Positions 10,385 to 21,264 of a stretch of DNA of 64,000 nt are shown piece after piece (positions within the stretch are counted from its first letter, which is position 1; each line of letters begins with the position of its first letter). The stretch lies in assembly GCA_963575745.1 (NCBI GenBank), contig CAUYUJ010005603.1:148862-212861 (forward strand). Direction: 5' to 3'. Source of the DNA: Prorocentrum cordatum (Eukaryota; Sar; Dinophyceae; Prorocentrales; Prorocentraceae). Below the pieces are notes generated by a model, which saw nothing but the letters and a program-made list of their open reading frames with translations, made no database searches and had not been told where the DNA came from. Made by a program: the position numbers and the translations under genes.

Positions 10385-11406
10385 CCAGCGAATACGTTGT
10401 TGCAGATCTTACTTATCACACTGGCATGCGTGCGATCCCTGGCGCCCCCCGCAATATGGTGCAGGAAAACTGCTCGGTCACTCGTGTGGAAACGGCAAGG
10501 CCCGCTCTGGTTGTTCTGGAAAGGACACGAGTACAACGGCAACTTCACTCCAGTTTCCAAGTCGGGAGCTGTCAAGGCTGCGCCGTCAGCTGTCAGCGGC
10601 AGCGTGGGCCGTTCTCGCATGAGTTTGCGGAGTTCTCGGCAGCGGCCATCAATCAGGGCAATTTCCACGGGCGCTCCACGGGCCTGCTCCGCGTTTGCGC
10701 GAACTGCAAAATTTTGCTCCTCCACGCCGTCGTCCCCTTCGCTTTCAGATTCCTCGCCGGCGCCTTCGCTTGACTCCGAAGCGATGCCTTTGTCTCTGTC
10801 AGTTGCCTCGACAGCCGGCGTTCCTGCATTGCCTGGGAACTGGAGCCCCAAGAAATCGAGCACGTCCGTGACGCACTGACCTCCTTCGGTCGCCGCGACA
10901 TCCGGCATTGCCGAGGCGCCCTGGCTCTCCGCCGCATTGACGTGGTCGTCGCAACCGGCGTCGCATCCACTATGCATTTCGAAAGCCTCCTTCAGACGCA
11001 ATCCCGGCCTTCCGCCGGTCGCGCGCCGTCGAGCGCGCGCCCCGGGCGGCGGCGGCGGCGGCGGGGCGCACTCGTTTCTCTCCCCGTGCTTCTCTCGTTC
11101 GACTTCCTCGTCTGTCCTTGCGCGCTTTGCCGGGACACTCCCATCCTCCTGCCGCGTCGCCGGCCGCGCCGCTCCATCGTTCCCGTCTCCGCGGCTTCTC
11201 TCCTCGGCGGGGGGAAGTGCCGGGGCTCTTTCACCTTGGGTTTTCGGGCGCTTCGCCTCTCTGCGCCCAACATCTTCAGTGGAGCGATCACCGCCCGGGA
11301 TACTCCCCCGCTCAGGCAACTGCTCCTGCGGGCAAACTCGCAGCCGCTCGAAGCGTGTTCGGACGGCACCCTGCCCGCCGTTATCTCGAAGGGACGTGGC
11401 GACCAC
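10381..11406 (-). CDS. disordered segment with C2H2-like finger, giant gene
   Basis: About 340 codons. The first two thirds are low-complexity and charged: KRPKTQGERAPALPPAEER, a polyproline run, and an acidic patch (SEGAGEESESEGDDGVEE). The end carries a finger-like pattern, LYSCPFQNNQSGPCRFHTSD followed by RAVFLHHIAGGARDRTH. In the family this finger sits just before the DUF6570-like part, which supports these being one protein. The first codons overlap the preceding segment, so the ATG at the upstream end is probably not a true start. Confidence 0.55.
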   Translation of the reverse strand: MVATSLRDNGGQGAVRTRFERLRVCPQEQLPERGSIPGGDRSTEDVGRREAKRPKTQGERAPALPPAEERSRGDGNDGAARPATRQEDGSVPAKRARTDEEVEREKHGERNECAPPPPPPPGARARRRATGGRPGLRLKEAFEMHSGCDAGCDDHVNAAESQGASAMPDVAATEGGQCVTDVLDFLGLQFPGNAGTPAVEATDRDKGIASESSEGAGEESESEGDDGVEEQNFAVRANAEQARGAPVEIALIDGRCRELRKLMRERPTLPLTADGAALTAPDLETGVKLPLYSCPFQNNQSGPCRFHTSDRAVFLHHIAGGARDRTHASVISKICNNVFAG

Positions 11407-12250
11407 CGGAAGGGTCGGATCTGCGACGTGCGAACGCGCGTATGTCAGTCAACTCGTGCGTCGCAGAGCAGTGCACGAAAATGACTAAATTCTGCCTCTT
11501 GCAACGCGCCAGCGCAAGCAGTTCGATGTCGCTGAGATAGAAATCTTCGCGCGAAGTCATTGCTTCCAGGTAGGCGAGGTAGACGGCATTGAAGAAATTG
11601 GCGGGCAGCCCAGCATATTGGTAGTTGCACTCCCTGGCCTTGTCCACAGACTCTGCGAAAGCCGTTATAGGTTCGAAGTCGACGCCACCCTCGAAATCGA
11701 GGCCGTCGACCACGTCGTGGATCTTGCTGAGAAACAAATCGAAGGAGTTGCGGAGGCATGCATCTTCAACGACACTTCTGTGCCACTCTCGGGCGCCAGC
11801 GGTTCCCGCGAACAGCGCCTCGTATTTGCTCAAGCGGCGTCCTCCGAAGTACTCATCATATGCTTCTGCCGTGTACTTATCCAACAGCCCCAGGGATCGC
11901 ATCAGAGGCAGTATGAATACATCCTGGAAATCTTCGACGCAGAGAGAACCGAACTCTTGCATTATCTTTGTCTTGCGCTCCCTGTGCAGTTCGAACTTTT
12001 CCAGTTCTTCCCGACGTGCCTCCGCGCAGCGCAGAGCAACGTCGAGATGAGATTGGAGAAGGCAGAGCCACACGTGCTGACCTTCGTTGTCTCCCGCGAG
12101 CAGCGGAGCGCCGAAGGGAACCCACTGCTTCGCAAAAGGTTGGATCAAATCCCAAAGTGCCCATTCCATGTCGCCCAGCAGCTCCTCGGAAGACAGCCTC
12201 GATTTGAATATTTCAGCAGTGGGACCGATTTGAATGGCCTCGATTATCAC
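11381..12250 (-). CDS. OTU-like segment at the N-terminus of the giant gene
   Basis: An open frame of about 289 codons with no clear ATG; the first codon of the open stretch is ATT (IIEAIQIGPTAEIFKSR). The second half reads NFFNAVYLAYLEAMTSRED, then FYLSDIELLALARCKRQNLV and IFVHCSATHEL. This resembles the C-terminal half of OTU cysteine proteases (a tyrosine, an aromatic/Gly turn, then IELxALA and a hydrophobic strand). The expected N-terminal DGxC nucleophile is not visible; the region nearest its usual position reads WVPFGAPLLAGDNEGQHV. The match is therefore partial, and the domain could be inactive or unrelated. OTU domains are known cargo of some Helitrons, which fits the neighbours. Confidence 0.45.
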   Translation of the reverse strand: MIIEAIQIGPTAEIFKSRLSSEELLGDMEWALWDLIQPFAKQWVPFGAPLLAGDNEGQHVWLCLLQSHLDVALRCAEARREELEKFELHRERKTKIMQEFGSLCVEDFQDVFILPLMRSLGLLDKYTAEAYDEYFGGRRLSKYEALFAGTAGAREWHRSVVEDACLRNSFDLFLSKIHDVVDGLDFEGGVDFEPITAFAESVDKARECNYQYAGLPANFFNAVYLAYLEAMTSREDFYLSDIELLALARCKRQNLVIFVHCSATHELTDIRAFARRRSDPSGGRHVPSR

Positions 12251-12443
12251 TGCTACGCACCGACGACGCTCTCTGCTTCGGCCACTTCCGTAGCAGACAG
12301 ACTTGGAATCTAATCGCCCCCGCTGAGCAAGCGCTTCACGTCTGCAGCATAAACTTCTTTCAGAGATGCGAACTGGATGCGTACCTTGTCGGACTGGGTG
12401 GACCCCGCGTCTCTTCCAGTGCGCCGCGGCGCCTCGACATCGG

Positions 12444-15400
12444 TCATAACCACGTCACACAATGAACCAACACGAACTCAGTGAGCTTGTGGAAGTCAAG
12501 AACGGGTGATTGCGTCGCAACTGTGGGTTCAGTTGTAGACTCGCTTGTCTCGGTCTCGTCGCAGATCACCAACGCGGAGTCCAAGGAGCCTATCGAGTTG
12601 TTGCACGCGAGGCCCGCAATTCTCACCGCGGAGTAGACCAAAGCCGCCCACATCCAGCTCTTGCAGATTACTACGATGCCGCCCAAGAGGTAAGACTGCT
12701 CGAGGTCCACTGCCCCTCCGCCAACATACATGTAGACCACGCTCTTGCCCTTGTCCTTGATGGCTGTGGCTATGCGTCCGGACTGGCAGGCCTTATTGAA
12801 CCAAAGGTCCCCGTCTTCTTCTATGACCCGCATTTTATGCAGTTCTCTGCTCGCACGCGCATCCGACGCGAGTTCCTTCTCCAGCACGAACGACAGAAAC
12901 CAGGCCAGGCTGCAGAGTGCTGTTATAGCGCTCTCGACCTCCAGACCCGCGTGAGCATGAAGGAATGGGAAGCAGAGGCGCGTCACGCCTTTGCCTGCTT
13001 CGGAGCGCACCTCTGCGGTGGCGCACGGCAGCAACAAATGGCCGAACCTCATGCCTGGCATCCAATCCAACAAGTCCACATCGCGGCTCACCTTGTCGTG
13101 CATCTCCTGCACGCCCCATCGCTCGGCTGCCGCCCCATGACACAAATCCCGAAGCCACCTGGTGGACTCGTGCACGAATCGCGACAGAGAGGTGCCTGCG
13201 CCGGCTGCTTGCGCTAGGACATCATCGAAGGATTTGTAGTCGCTGCATCCCTGGCCGAGGGTCGGCATGCTTTGAATCTGGTTCCGATGCAGCTTCCACC
13301 GCACCTCATCAGCGATGCCATGTACACGACGAGCAGCATTATCTCGAAGCCTACGCTCAAAGCAGTCGTGATACGACGCTTGTATATTCTGGCGGCCCGC
13401 GAGAATGCCCCACGGAAGCTCGTGGTCCCAGATGTGCCTGTTCCTGCGCTTCGCGTACGCGGAGCAAAACTCGTCCTTGGACCCGCCGCCGACATACTCA
13501 TGGCGCGCGTCGCGCGGCATTGCTGGATGCCCGAACGGGTTGTAATTCTACCCACATGCAAGTCTTCACCACCCCGCGCGTCAAGTTGATGTACTCTTGG
13601 TTCAAGTTCCTCTGCGTCCCAGCGCATTGGTCCTGAGCACCCACAGTGCGACGATGCCGCACGCAGTGCACTATAGGGACGCTTTCCCCCCTCACATTCA
13701 AAGGGAGCGACACTTGCACGACCCCTGAGCCCAGACTGGTGTCATCGAAAGCAGCTTGCATCAAACAACACAGCGGGATTGCTGACCGGCTCAAAGGCAT
13801 GATGATCAGCACCGTTGGTCGTGGAAAACCTTTCCACTCCCGCTGGCGACTCCTGTGCTCGCACAAATCTGCGGCAACAGCGTGGCATAGACATTCGAAC
13901 AAGAGAGGGTGCCAACCGACTTCATCACCGCCCCGCAGTGGACTCCTGTACCATTGGTCGCCGTCGTAGAATACGCGCTGCAATGCGGTGTTACGAGCGA
14001 CAGCCGAGTCAGAAGCAAGAGCGCTCGCGAAATCAAAGCACTGCTCCACGTAGTTGCAGACGTCCTTGCCGCACCTTTTGCAAACGTCGAGGACTGCATT
14101 CTCGGCGTCTCGGCGCCATTCGTACCACGGACGGGCCTCAGGGATGGCCGCTTCCTGTCAGAGCAGACGGCGTGGGCTGAGCTACGCTCACTGCCATCGC
14201 GGTGCAATCCTCGCCATCACCTTCCAGGCCGCGCGGAGCGAAGGGCACCGCGCCGACGGCGCTGTCGGAGCTGAAGGTGGTGCGCGAACGCCGGCGACCG
14301 ACATTCTCCACTCTCTGATGCTGGTCCCCCACCATGAGCAATGTCTTTACAGACACGTTCGCCAAGGCAGCTACCACCTGGGAAACGTCGTAGGACTCAA
14401 ACTCCTCCATGCAGAACAGGCTGATCTCCAGGCGATCCAACAAACGGTTCATGTATCCTTGAATGCCTCCCGCCCGCCACTTGACGAAATAATCCATTGT
14501 TGAAACAATGGGATAACCTCTGGTGCCTTCTGTGATGACGTCGTCCCAGTGCTCCGCCCTTCGAAGTTTGATGGCAAAGATCTGTGGCATGTGCTGGCGA
14601 GCAAGGCCGCGGAACTCCTCCAGCGCCGCGAACGCAGCGTCCTCGACCACGACAACAGAGGCCGCTGGCAGCTCATTCCAGGAGATGCTGAACTCCAAGA
14701 TACGCTGAAAAGCAGGGCGTATAACCGAAGCTTACAAATCTTCCACCTCTGCGCGCAGAGGGCGCAGCCGTTCTTGCACCAAGTCCGCAACCTTATTTTC
14801 CCACGTGCTCAACGCCCCGGGAGCATCTGAAGGTCGCCCAAGCCAAACAACTCGGGGCCCGTAATCATCCGCCACGAACACGTTGCCCAGGAAATCCGGA
14901 CCTTGTAATATGGAGTCACGCAGATTACGCGAAGGAGCCACGATCGCAACTGCGCCATTCCGTGTGCCCACGTCGGCCAACGCTGCCTCGACCAGCAAAG
15001 CTAAAAGTAGCGACTTTCCAGTGCCTGCAAAAGCCTGTATGACCAAGTGATGATTGTCCGACGCGTTGATGATCTCCATGCATCGCTTCTGATCGTCCGA
15101 CAGCTGAATGCCGCGCCTGCGCAACACCGTCTGGATGAATTCAGACGATGGAGAGACTCTATTCTTCAGCACATTTCCGACTGCGACTGGCGGTCCACGC
15201 CAAGGCTGCGCTATGGACAAGGCAGACCGCAGAGCGCCGAGCCCAAGAGTATGCTCCGCAGTAGCGCTGCGAACAAGGGCGGCGTGCTGGTATACTCGGT
15301 TGCCAACCCATTCACGGATAACGCCGAGATACTCTCCATCTGCGTGCACCTCTGGCTCCAGAGTGATGCGAGTAGCGTAATCTTTCCTCGGCGCGGCCGC

Positions 15401-16225
15401 TGCGACATGGAGCGTTCCGCTCTGGTACGCCGCTTCGAGGCTATCTGGGCTAGCGCGCGGTCTAGCAGTGCGAATATCTCGATGGGCTGCGCTAAGCGCA
15501 TTGCCCTGGATGCCTATGTTCGACAGTCCGCGCGTACTTATCATCCGCAGCATGCGGTGCTTGTCGGTTGCGAAGTCGCCGTCGGAGTCAACGCGCCAAC
15601 GGGCACCCCTGTCAGTGAACGTGCGCATGTTGCACACGATGGAAGCACAACCGAGGTTGTCCTCGTGAACCTTCAGACGCACTACATCTTCGTTGCGAAC
15701 AGACCCCGCCCGCAGTTCGCACAGCAGCTTGCCCTTCGCCGCATGCAGCAGCGCTGGCGCGACCTCTGCCTCTACGTTGAACGTGGTCTTGCGAGCCGCG
15801 TTGCTGGGCCCTAAGCCGCGGCAGTCGACGGACATGTGCACGGCGAACTTCTCCAGGCGGCCGCAACTGCACCCCCGGGCCACGATATCCGCCGGCGCAA
15901 ACACCGTGTCACCGCAAGCTTTCCAGGCAGTGCTGCGGCGCTCCGGAGGAGGCAGCTCCTTCGTGCCCAACTGAGCGACGAGTTTCCTCATGCAGTTCAG
16001 CTCACCGCTGCCATCCCCCCTCTGCCTCTTAGAACTTTGACCTTTCTTGTTCGCGATGGCCTGCTCCGCGTAGTCTATTGCTTGCAGGGCGTTCCGTTTT
16101 ATTCGCCCGAGTAGCTCTGGCGGCAGGCAATCCGCGATGTCTGCTGGGCGACGCCGGTACGGCGACGACCGGTCGTTGCCAAAAGGAGAGGCAATGACCA
16201 CCTCCTCATCGGCACGCACAGCCAC
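12444..16225 (-). pseudogene. superfamily-1 helicase, interrupted by stop and frame breaks
   Basis: The start is at 16225 (MAVRADEEVVIASPFGNDR), followed by a region with cysteine pairs (ARGCSCGRLEKF). The helicase core has a Q-motif-like LSDDQKRCMEIIN, Walker A VIQAFAGTGKSLLLALLVEA, then AIVAPSRNLRDSIL. A single in-frame TAA lies at 14730-14732, and coding resumes at once in the same frame (ASVIRPAFQRILEF). Then come motif II-like FCMEEFESYDVSQVV and motif III TLLMVGDQHQR. After a break near 14150-14220, a zinc knuckle follows (VLDVCKRCGKDVCNYVEQ), then motif VI-like QRNLNQEYINLTRG at 13590. A frame change near 13550 leads to a long C-terminal part (NPFGHPAMPRDARHEY) ending at 12444. It resembles UPF1-like SF1 helicases more than PIF1. 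It sits directly upstream of the Helitron-like gene. Confidence 0.7.
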
Positions 16226-16680
16226 CTAAAACTTCCAGACTGCCCTGAGGGTCTCGCGCGCCGGATCTCAGCCCGGCAGAAGATGGGGAAGGTTTGAGGA
16301 AGCGGTCGTAATCCGACATAACATATTCATTTTATGTTCAGAACATGTGTTATACAAACGTACATAATTAGCACGCAAGTAATATTTAAGTACAGATCAG
16401 CACGTTGAGATGTAAATCGCAACATATGCATAAAAATCAACACGCGCCAAACAATGATTCGACACGTATGAAGGACAGGTTTGGGAGGGAAATAACATCA
16501 TAACGTTTTTTTTTTTCGAATAAAGCACACGTTGCACGGGAATGTGACACCAGCTGCCTAGGCAGCCAACGGCATATAGCTGTGGATGTAAGCTAGATGG
16601 CGCAATGATGTACGAAGCATGTGCAGCATTAGTGGTGACATCATATTGCCATAATAACTCTACGATTAAGTTAATGAGTG
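16226..16680. other. AT-rich upstream region
   Basis: No gene. From about 16318 to 16680 the base composition drops to AT-rich (for example CATATTCATTTTATGTTC, ACATAATTAGCACGC), with a T run at 16506-16516, in contrast to the GC-rich genes on both sides. It lies directly 5' of the SF1 helicase gene, so it may hold its promoter or the element boundary. Confidence 0.5.
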
Positions 16681-17084
16681 CATTAGTTACGTCCTTTATG
16701 ATTTATTGCTAGATATGGAGACATCTTCGCAATTTTAAACACACGGGAATAGTTCCTAGAATGCAGTTTCCGCTTGAGAACTTCGGTTCTTGCCCAAGAT
16801 ATCCTTATGAATCTGAGCATGCGGGAGTAATTGTAGTCGACGTCGTCGCCGACGTCGTCGTCGAACACGTTTTTATAGTTAGGTGTTGTGTTTGTTATAG
16901 TTGTGTTTGTCTTGTGTTTTTGAACTGCAGGAGGTTGGTCCCTCCAAGGGGAAAGTAGTGTCGTGGCTCCTGGCGGCAGGCACGGCGCCCGCAAAGCTTG
17001 CACTGTCGCGCAAGCAGTGACGCATGCTTACTGTACACGCAAGCGTCGGTGTTGCCAGTTGCCAGATCATTAATGCTCTAGATT
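16681..17084. other. no gene recognised
   Basis: Short open frames only. A GTCGTCGCCGACGTCGTCGTC stretch lies at about 16838-16862. Probably the 3' flank of the minus-strand gene ending at 17085. Confidence 0.4.
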
Positions 17085-17874
17085 CTAGATCGTGCTGTTC
17101 GGCGTGCGCGTGGCGCTGCGCGGAGTCCTGTCCGATGGCGAGGCTGGCGACTCCACGAGAAAAAACTCATCTGCTGATGCTGTCGACCGCTGGGCTGAGA
17201 AGTCCTTCCACTTTGACGGGTCCTTCACTTTCCAACCGTGCGGTACCCAGCTCTCTGGGTTGTTCGGGTCCCACGGGATAGATGGTTCCAGCCCGTTCTC
17301 TGTCTTGGTAGCTTCAGTCGTGTAGTCGATCCACCCTTGCGGGTTCTTGACCTGCCAGCCGTATGGGACCCACTTTCTCGTCATCTGGGTCCCACCAGTG
17401 AAGGGAGCAAGGGTTCATCGCACGCTTGTTGTAGTCCAAGTTCTCGTCCTCCTGCGACTTCGTGAAGTCGCGCTCCATGCCGAAGGGCCCCGTCATCGAT
17501 ATGTCATCTTGCAGCACCGCCTTGGCACAGCTGGTGTGGTCGATGGCCTTGTTGATCGTCTCGAGCTGCATCTTCATCATCGTGATGTTGGTGTTCAGCG
17601 ACATGCACTTCGCTGGGGTGCCGCACCGTTCCGCCTCGCCGCGGACAATGCTCATGCTGAGTGACCGTTGGTGTTCCTTCAGCAACTCGTGGCCTGCCTG
17701 GAATGATTCCACTGCAGCGTTCACCACGCTCGTGCTGCTCTTCAAGATCTGCTGCGACTGATGGATGCGGTAGTCGTCTGAACCGATCTCCTGCGCCCAC
17801 GGCCGACCTCCGCGCTCCATGGCCGAACGATCCATGGATGTCGGCCTGCGGCGCTGCGCCTGGGACGTGGCGTC
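17085..17874 (-). CDS. protein with tandem WVPxGW-VK-P motifs, one frame break
   Basis: Function not recognised. The likely ATG is at 17835 (MDRSAMERGGRPWAQEIG). The frame stays open back to 17874, where CCTAG|GACGCC could be an intron acceptor. The first part is helical and Ser/Gln/Met-rich (ETINKAIDHTSCAKAV). The C-terminal part has two copies of a W-rich motif: WDPDDE.KWVPYGWQVKNPQGW and WDPNNPESWVPHGWKVKDP. The two copies are in different frames unless one base is changed near 17372-17376 (GAGAAAG). The motif recalls WW-type Trp/Pro repeats, but I do not assign that domain. Confidence 0.55.
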
Positions 17875-17984
17875 CTAGGCTGCACTCGAAAGTTCGAGCC
17901 AAGACTGGCAACGGAGTGAAGGGCAGACTGAAGCCCTGACGCTTCTTAAGTCCGAAGACATTCAACCACCACCACCAACCCCCT

Positions 17985-18460
17985 GGGCGTAGGTGGTTTA
18001 GGGAGCTTCCTCTTCCAACCACAGTCTTCCGCGGGGAGGGGTTTGTCCCGCTGTCCCACTCCCTCTCCTGGACATGGACGGGTGAAAGGGGGGGGGTGCC
18101 AGGGCGCCCAACAATGCATCAGTTTTTTTAATGTGGTGGCCACGTGTTTGCATATTTGGGGGGAGGCAATGCGAATTGCAACCGCCACCGCATTTGACAG
18201 TTGTCCTCCAACATGGCCCCAAGAAACGCACATGAGGCTCAAAGAGGCCCAGCCATTGCCCCACGATGGCCCGAAGAGGCCACCATCACCAAGATGGCCC
18301 CACGCTGCCCAACCAGTCCCATCCTCGTTCCCCACGGCACCCAAGCCGCCCACGCGCACCCCAGGACCGCCAAGAGACACCCACTAAGGCGCACCAAGAG
18401 GCCACCACGAAGCGCGGCATCACAAGAGGCTCCGATGGGCATCCACGAGACTTCGGGCCC
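17985..18460 (+). repeat. dispersed repeat family R1, copy A
   Basis: The head is GGGCGTAGGTGGTTTAGGG...CTCTCCTGGACATGGACGGG, followed by a T run. It continues into a degenerate GGCCCCAAGAGGCC minisatellite (ACATGGCCCCAAGAAACGC, GATGGCCCGAAGAGGCC). The same order occurs in inverted orientation at 30366-30735. Confidence 0.75.
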
Positions 18461-18479
18461 TGTTGAGTACCAGTCTCCT

Positions 18480-18757
18480 CCTGCACCTCATTAATCCTCA
18501 TACTCATGCTCTCCCCCCTCCTCCGCATCCTCATCCTCATCATCCTCATCTTTCTCCTCGCCCCCATCATCATCATCATATTCATCATCCGTGTCCCCAC
18601 CCATCCGTCCATGATGCATCTAAGCTCAGCCTTGCTCCTCTTCATCCTACCTCCTTCGCGCGGCTCGGTCGGTCCATGCGTGCCCCCGCGCGTCGTTGAT
18701 CACCTCAACTTGCCTGGACGTCGTTTCTGGATGAGTTGGCGGGGATGCGCGGAGCGT
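18480..18757 (+). repeat. TCC/ATC-rich tract and dispersed 60-bp motif R2
   Basis: A low-complexity pyrimidine/ATC tract (18480-18610) is followed at about 18696-18757 by TGATCACCTCAACTTGCC and GGATGAGTTGGCGGGGATGC. This is a copy of the motif that recurs at 30911-31018, 33661-33690, 41693-41750 (inverted) and 47209-47236. Confidence 0.65.
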
Positions 18758-19521
18758 CCACACTTTCAACAGGCTTCATCGGTTTTGCATGAGTTGTGCA
18801 ACCGACGTGTTGGTTATATGTGTGCAGTTGCTAACTCAGAGACTACGTAAATGCATGCATGCGAGTGCCCATAGCGTTTACAATGCACGCCATCCACATG
18901 TTGTGTTGTTACATTTACCCCAGCTCATCGCATCATCAATCCTGATTCCGTTTCAGAACGGACGCGTTACAGCATATTTGTGTCGTTGTTTCGGTTCGGG
19001 GCGATGTATGTTTGGAGGGTGGCCCGAGGATAATGATGGTGTCTTGCGATGGGCAGGCGCAGTACATCGTTTGATGATGATGGTGATGATGCGGAGGGGG
19101 TGGACGGATGCATCGCCGATTGGCCCATTGGATGTTGTTGTTTGTTGTAAGGAGGATGGAGCGAGGATGCGGATGAGGTGTTATATTACTAGAACTAAGA
19201 TAGCATTAGGAGGTGAGGGCGACGATGAGGAGGTGGAGGATTGATGCACCACTGGCGTACTGCAACTCTTGAGCTCAAATAGCTCGAGCGCAACACCATC
19301 TTCAGCATGTCAATCAGATGCTGAACCGTCTATCTCGACAGGGCCGTCTGACGGCCACGTCGGCACAGCGCTGCCAACAGCTCTCAGTGTTAGCTCAGCT
19401 AGTCCTTGAGCGAATGCAGTCGGACTGGGCATAGGGTCCTGCGGGTGTGCACTGATCTCGCCGCTCGCCGACTCTGTGGCCAACCGTCGTCACCCCCGTG
19501 CCTAGCGTTTATACCAAACAA
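18758..19521. other. no gene recognised
   Basis: Moderate-GC sequence with short ATG-rich words near 19070-19100. I see no coding family or repeat in it. Confidence 0.4.
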
Positions 19522-20481
19522 TTAAACAGGAGGCCCCAACAGGCCCCATGAGCTGCACCCACTCCTTGATTTCAACACGCTGGAAATCATGAGCCCACCA
19601 GGTTTCCACACCCGAAAGTCCGATGAACCAGGAGCCGCGGTGCTGGATGCCATCTGTGGCCTCGAGTCGGCGAGCGTGGAGATGAGGGCATCTGGCAGGT
19701 TCGTGGCAATGATCATCTCCACGAGGCTGGCACAACCAAGCTCCGCCTGGTGAGTTGTCACAAGTCGTGCGCCAACCATTTCAAGAACCCGCTTGACTGG
19801 TGGATATTCGTAAAACTTGGACTCGGACGACTGCACGATTATGAAATACACGCCCCTGGTATGTGCGATCCACGCGAGCATCGCCATTGCACAAGCAATG
19901 GTGTTCGTGATCTTTGCACGTACATCACCAGTCGAACCATGAACATTGACATGTCGACCTGCAGTGAACCACTTGGGAGTACTCCAGCACGAACTATTTG
20001 GCCTCATGAGAACCGTACCGCCCGCATGCACTGCGTACACCAATTTACATGCATAAGCGATCCCTGTAGTAGTGCTGAGATTTTCTGTCCAATGCCGTGT
20101 ATCAACATCGAACTCACGCACTCTGTTGTCGCCAGCGTACCTGAGCCAGAACGAGTAATCTCCACGACCAGAATACAGCTCGATCGCCATGTAGACTCGT
20201 GTCGTGGACGCGTAGTACCGCTGCACATGCATGATTGCCGCATCGACCATGACAAACTCTGGAGCATCGACTGGCACATTCGTGTTGGCGTACACATCCT
20301 CGCGAAATTCCCAAGGAATGCCCTTGGGCGACGCATGTTTGTCAATCCACACAGGTATTGGCGCGTGAGGCTGCCCAACCAACGCAAGCCTAGACTCATC
20401 AGCGTCATATGTCTGTCCATTGCAGCGGAGATCCCTGCCTCGTCGGGCCATGGTGGGTACACGTGGCAGGGCACTGCGCAT
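19522..20481 (-). CDS. dinoflagellate multicopy family protein, C-terminus degraded
   Basis: ATG at 20481, 319 codons, no introns evident. Words in order: MAIELYSGRGDYSFWLRY, DVDTRHWTENLSTTTGIAYA, CKLVYAVHAGGTVLMRPNSS, CWSTPKWFTAGRHVNVHGS, ITNTIACAMAMLAWIAHTRG, VYFIIVQSSESKFYEYPP, VKRVLEMVGARLVTTHQAEL. They match a large dinoflagellate family that I recall (ELFSG...D near the start, a CSSW segment, IIEQPxSS near the end), whose function is unknown to me. After TTHQAEL the usual continuation is lost and the frame reads unrelated residues, so the last 90 or so codons are probably shifted. The next gene downstream on this strand is at 17085-17874. Confidence 0.6.
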   Translation of the reverse strand: MRSALPRVPTMARRGRDLRCNGQTYDADESRLALVGQPHAPIPVWIDKHASPKGIPWEFREDVYANTNVPVDAPEFVMVDAAIMHVQRYYASTTRVYMAIELYSGRGDYSFWLRYAGDNRVREFDVDTRHWTENLSTTTGIAYACKLVYAVHAGGTVLMRPNSSCWSTPKWFTAGRHVNVHGSTGDVRAKITNTIACAMAMLAWIAHTRGVYFIIVQSSESKFYEYPPVKRVLEMVGARLVTTHQAELGCASLVEMIIATNLPDALISTLADSRPQMASSTAAPGSSDFRVWKPGGLMISSVLKSRSGCSSWGLLGPPV

Positions 20482-21264
20482 AAAGATACATCAGCCATAA
20501 CATGGCTACGACGGTGTGACATCGATCGGAGAGGGATGTCGCTATGCCACCTTCGCCGGGGGGGGGGGTGCGGGATGGTGGGGCGGGGGGGGGGGGCGAG
20601 GATGAGAAGACGGGTGCCGATGCGTTTGGAGAGGGGGCGGGTGTGGGCGACGTTGAAGTGAGGAACCTGTGCCATGCGATGGCGTGCCTCCTGTCAGACG
20701 GACAGGACGAGGAATGCACGAACAGCCTCCGATGGTTCACGCTCAACCTATCAGCTGCAGCGACGTTCAACGCAAATCACTGGTACCCACTGAAAACTCA
20801 ATGATGTTTCAACGCGTACTGACATGTATGTCTTAATGGTGTACCATGTGTGTTGCTGTATGATAGTTTGCTGCGCTGACTGTTTGCGATGCCTGGTTTC
20901 TTTTATAAATGGATTGCCCGTTCGATCTACTGCTGGTTCACATCCTCGCGCGTGTCGCGCTGTGTTTGGTTGTGCGTGGTCGGCGGTGTCCTGTTGTATT
21001 TCGTTTGTTGGTATGCCAATTCATGTTTTCCATAGCACCGCTCGGTGATCATCCTCGCCTGGGCGCACCCTCGCACGCGCGTCAAAAAAGACGAGCTGAT
21101 CGTAAGGACGGCTGGCTGATGCGGGGGGGAGGGGTGTGCGAGTAGGGATGCGGAGCGAGAGGGCGATAGCACCTCAGCCCGAGACTTGATATAGGTAGGA
21201 GGGAGTGGTAGAGTGAGAGAGAGAGAGTGATAGCATGCCCCACGACTGCGCGTGAGCTCGGCGC
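20482..21264. other. spacer with homopolymer G and GA tracts
   Basis: G runs at 20560-20600 and a GA microsatellite at 21210-21231. No gene seen; likely the 3' flank of 21265-23724 and the 5' flank of 19522-20481. Confidence 0.4.

Larger units (their letters stand above)
2014..16225 (-). mobile_element. two-helicase composite, Helitron-like element candidate
   Basis: This 14-kb block contains two long minus-strand genes with no other gene between them: a superfamily-1 helicase (16225-12444) and a giant protein (12250-2014). The giant protein has, in order, an OTU-like part, a zinc-finger/disordered part, a DUF6570-like part, a Helitron_like_N part, a PIF1 helicase and zinc ribbons. A Rep-like N-terminal domain plus PIF1 is the known layout of Helitron RepHel proteins, and OTU proteases are reported as Helitron cargo. 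I did not find convincing termini (5' TC, 3' hairpin plus CTRR), so the element boundaries are simply those of the genes. Whether the SF1 helicase belongs to the same element is inference. Frame breaks and two clear in-frame stops suggest this copy is not functional. Confidence 0.55.

Noticed and set aside
14138-14220. A 66-nt intron between GGAAG|GTGATGG and TGACAG|GAAGCGG
   Set aside because: Sites and AGG words look right, but joining does not give the required frame; kept only as a possible intron or frame break in the helicase entry.
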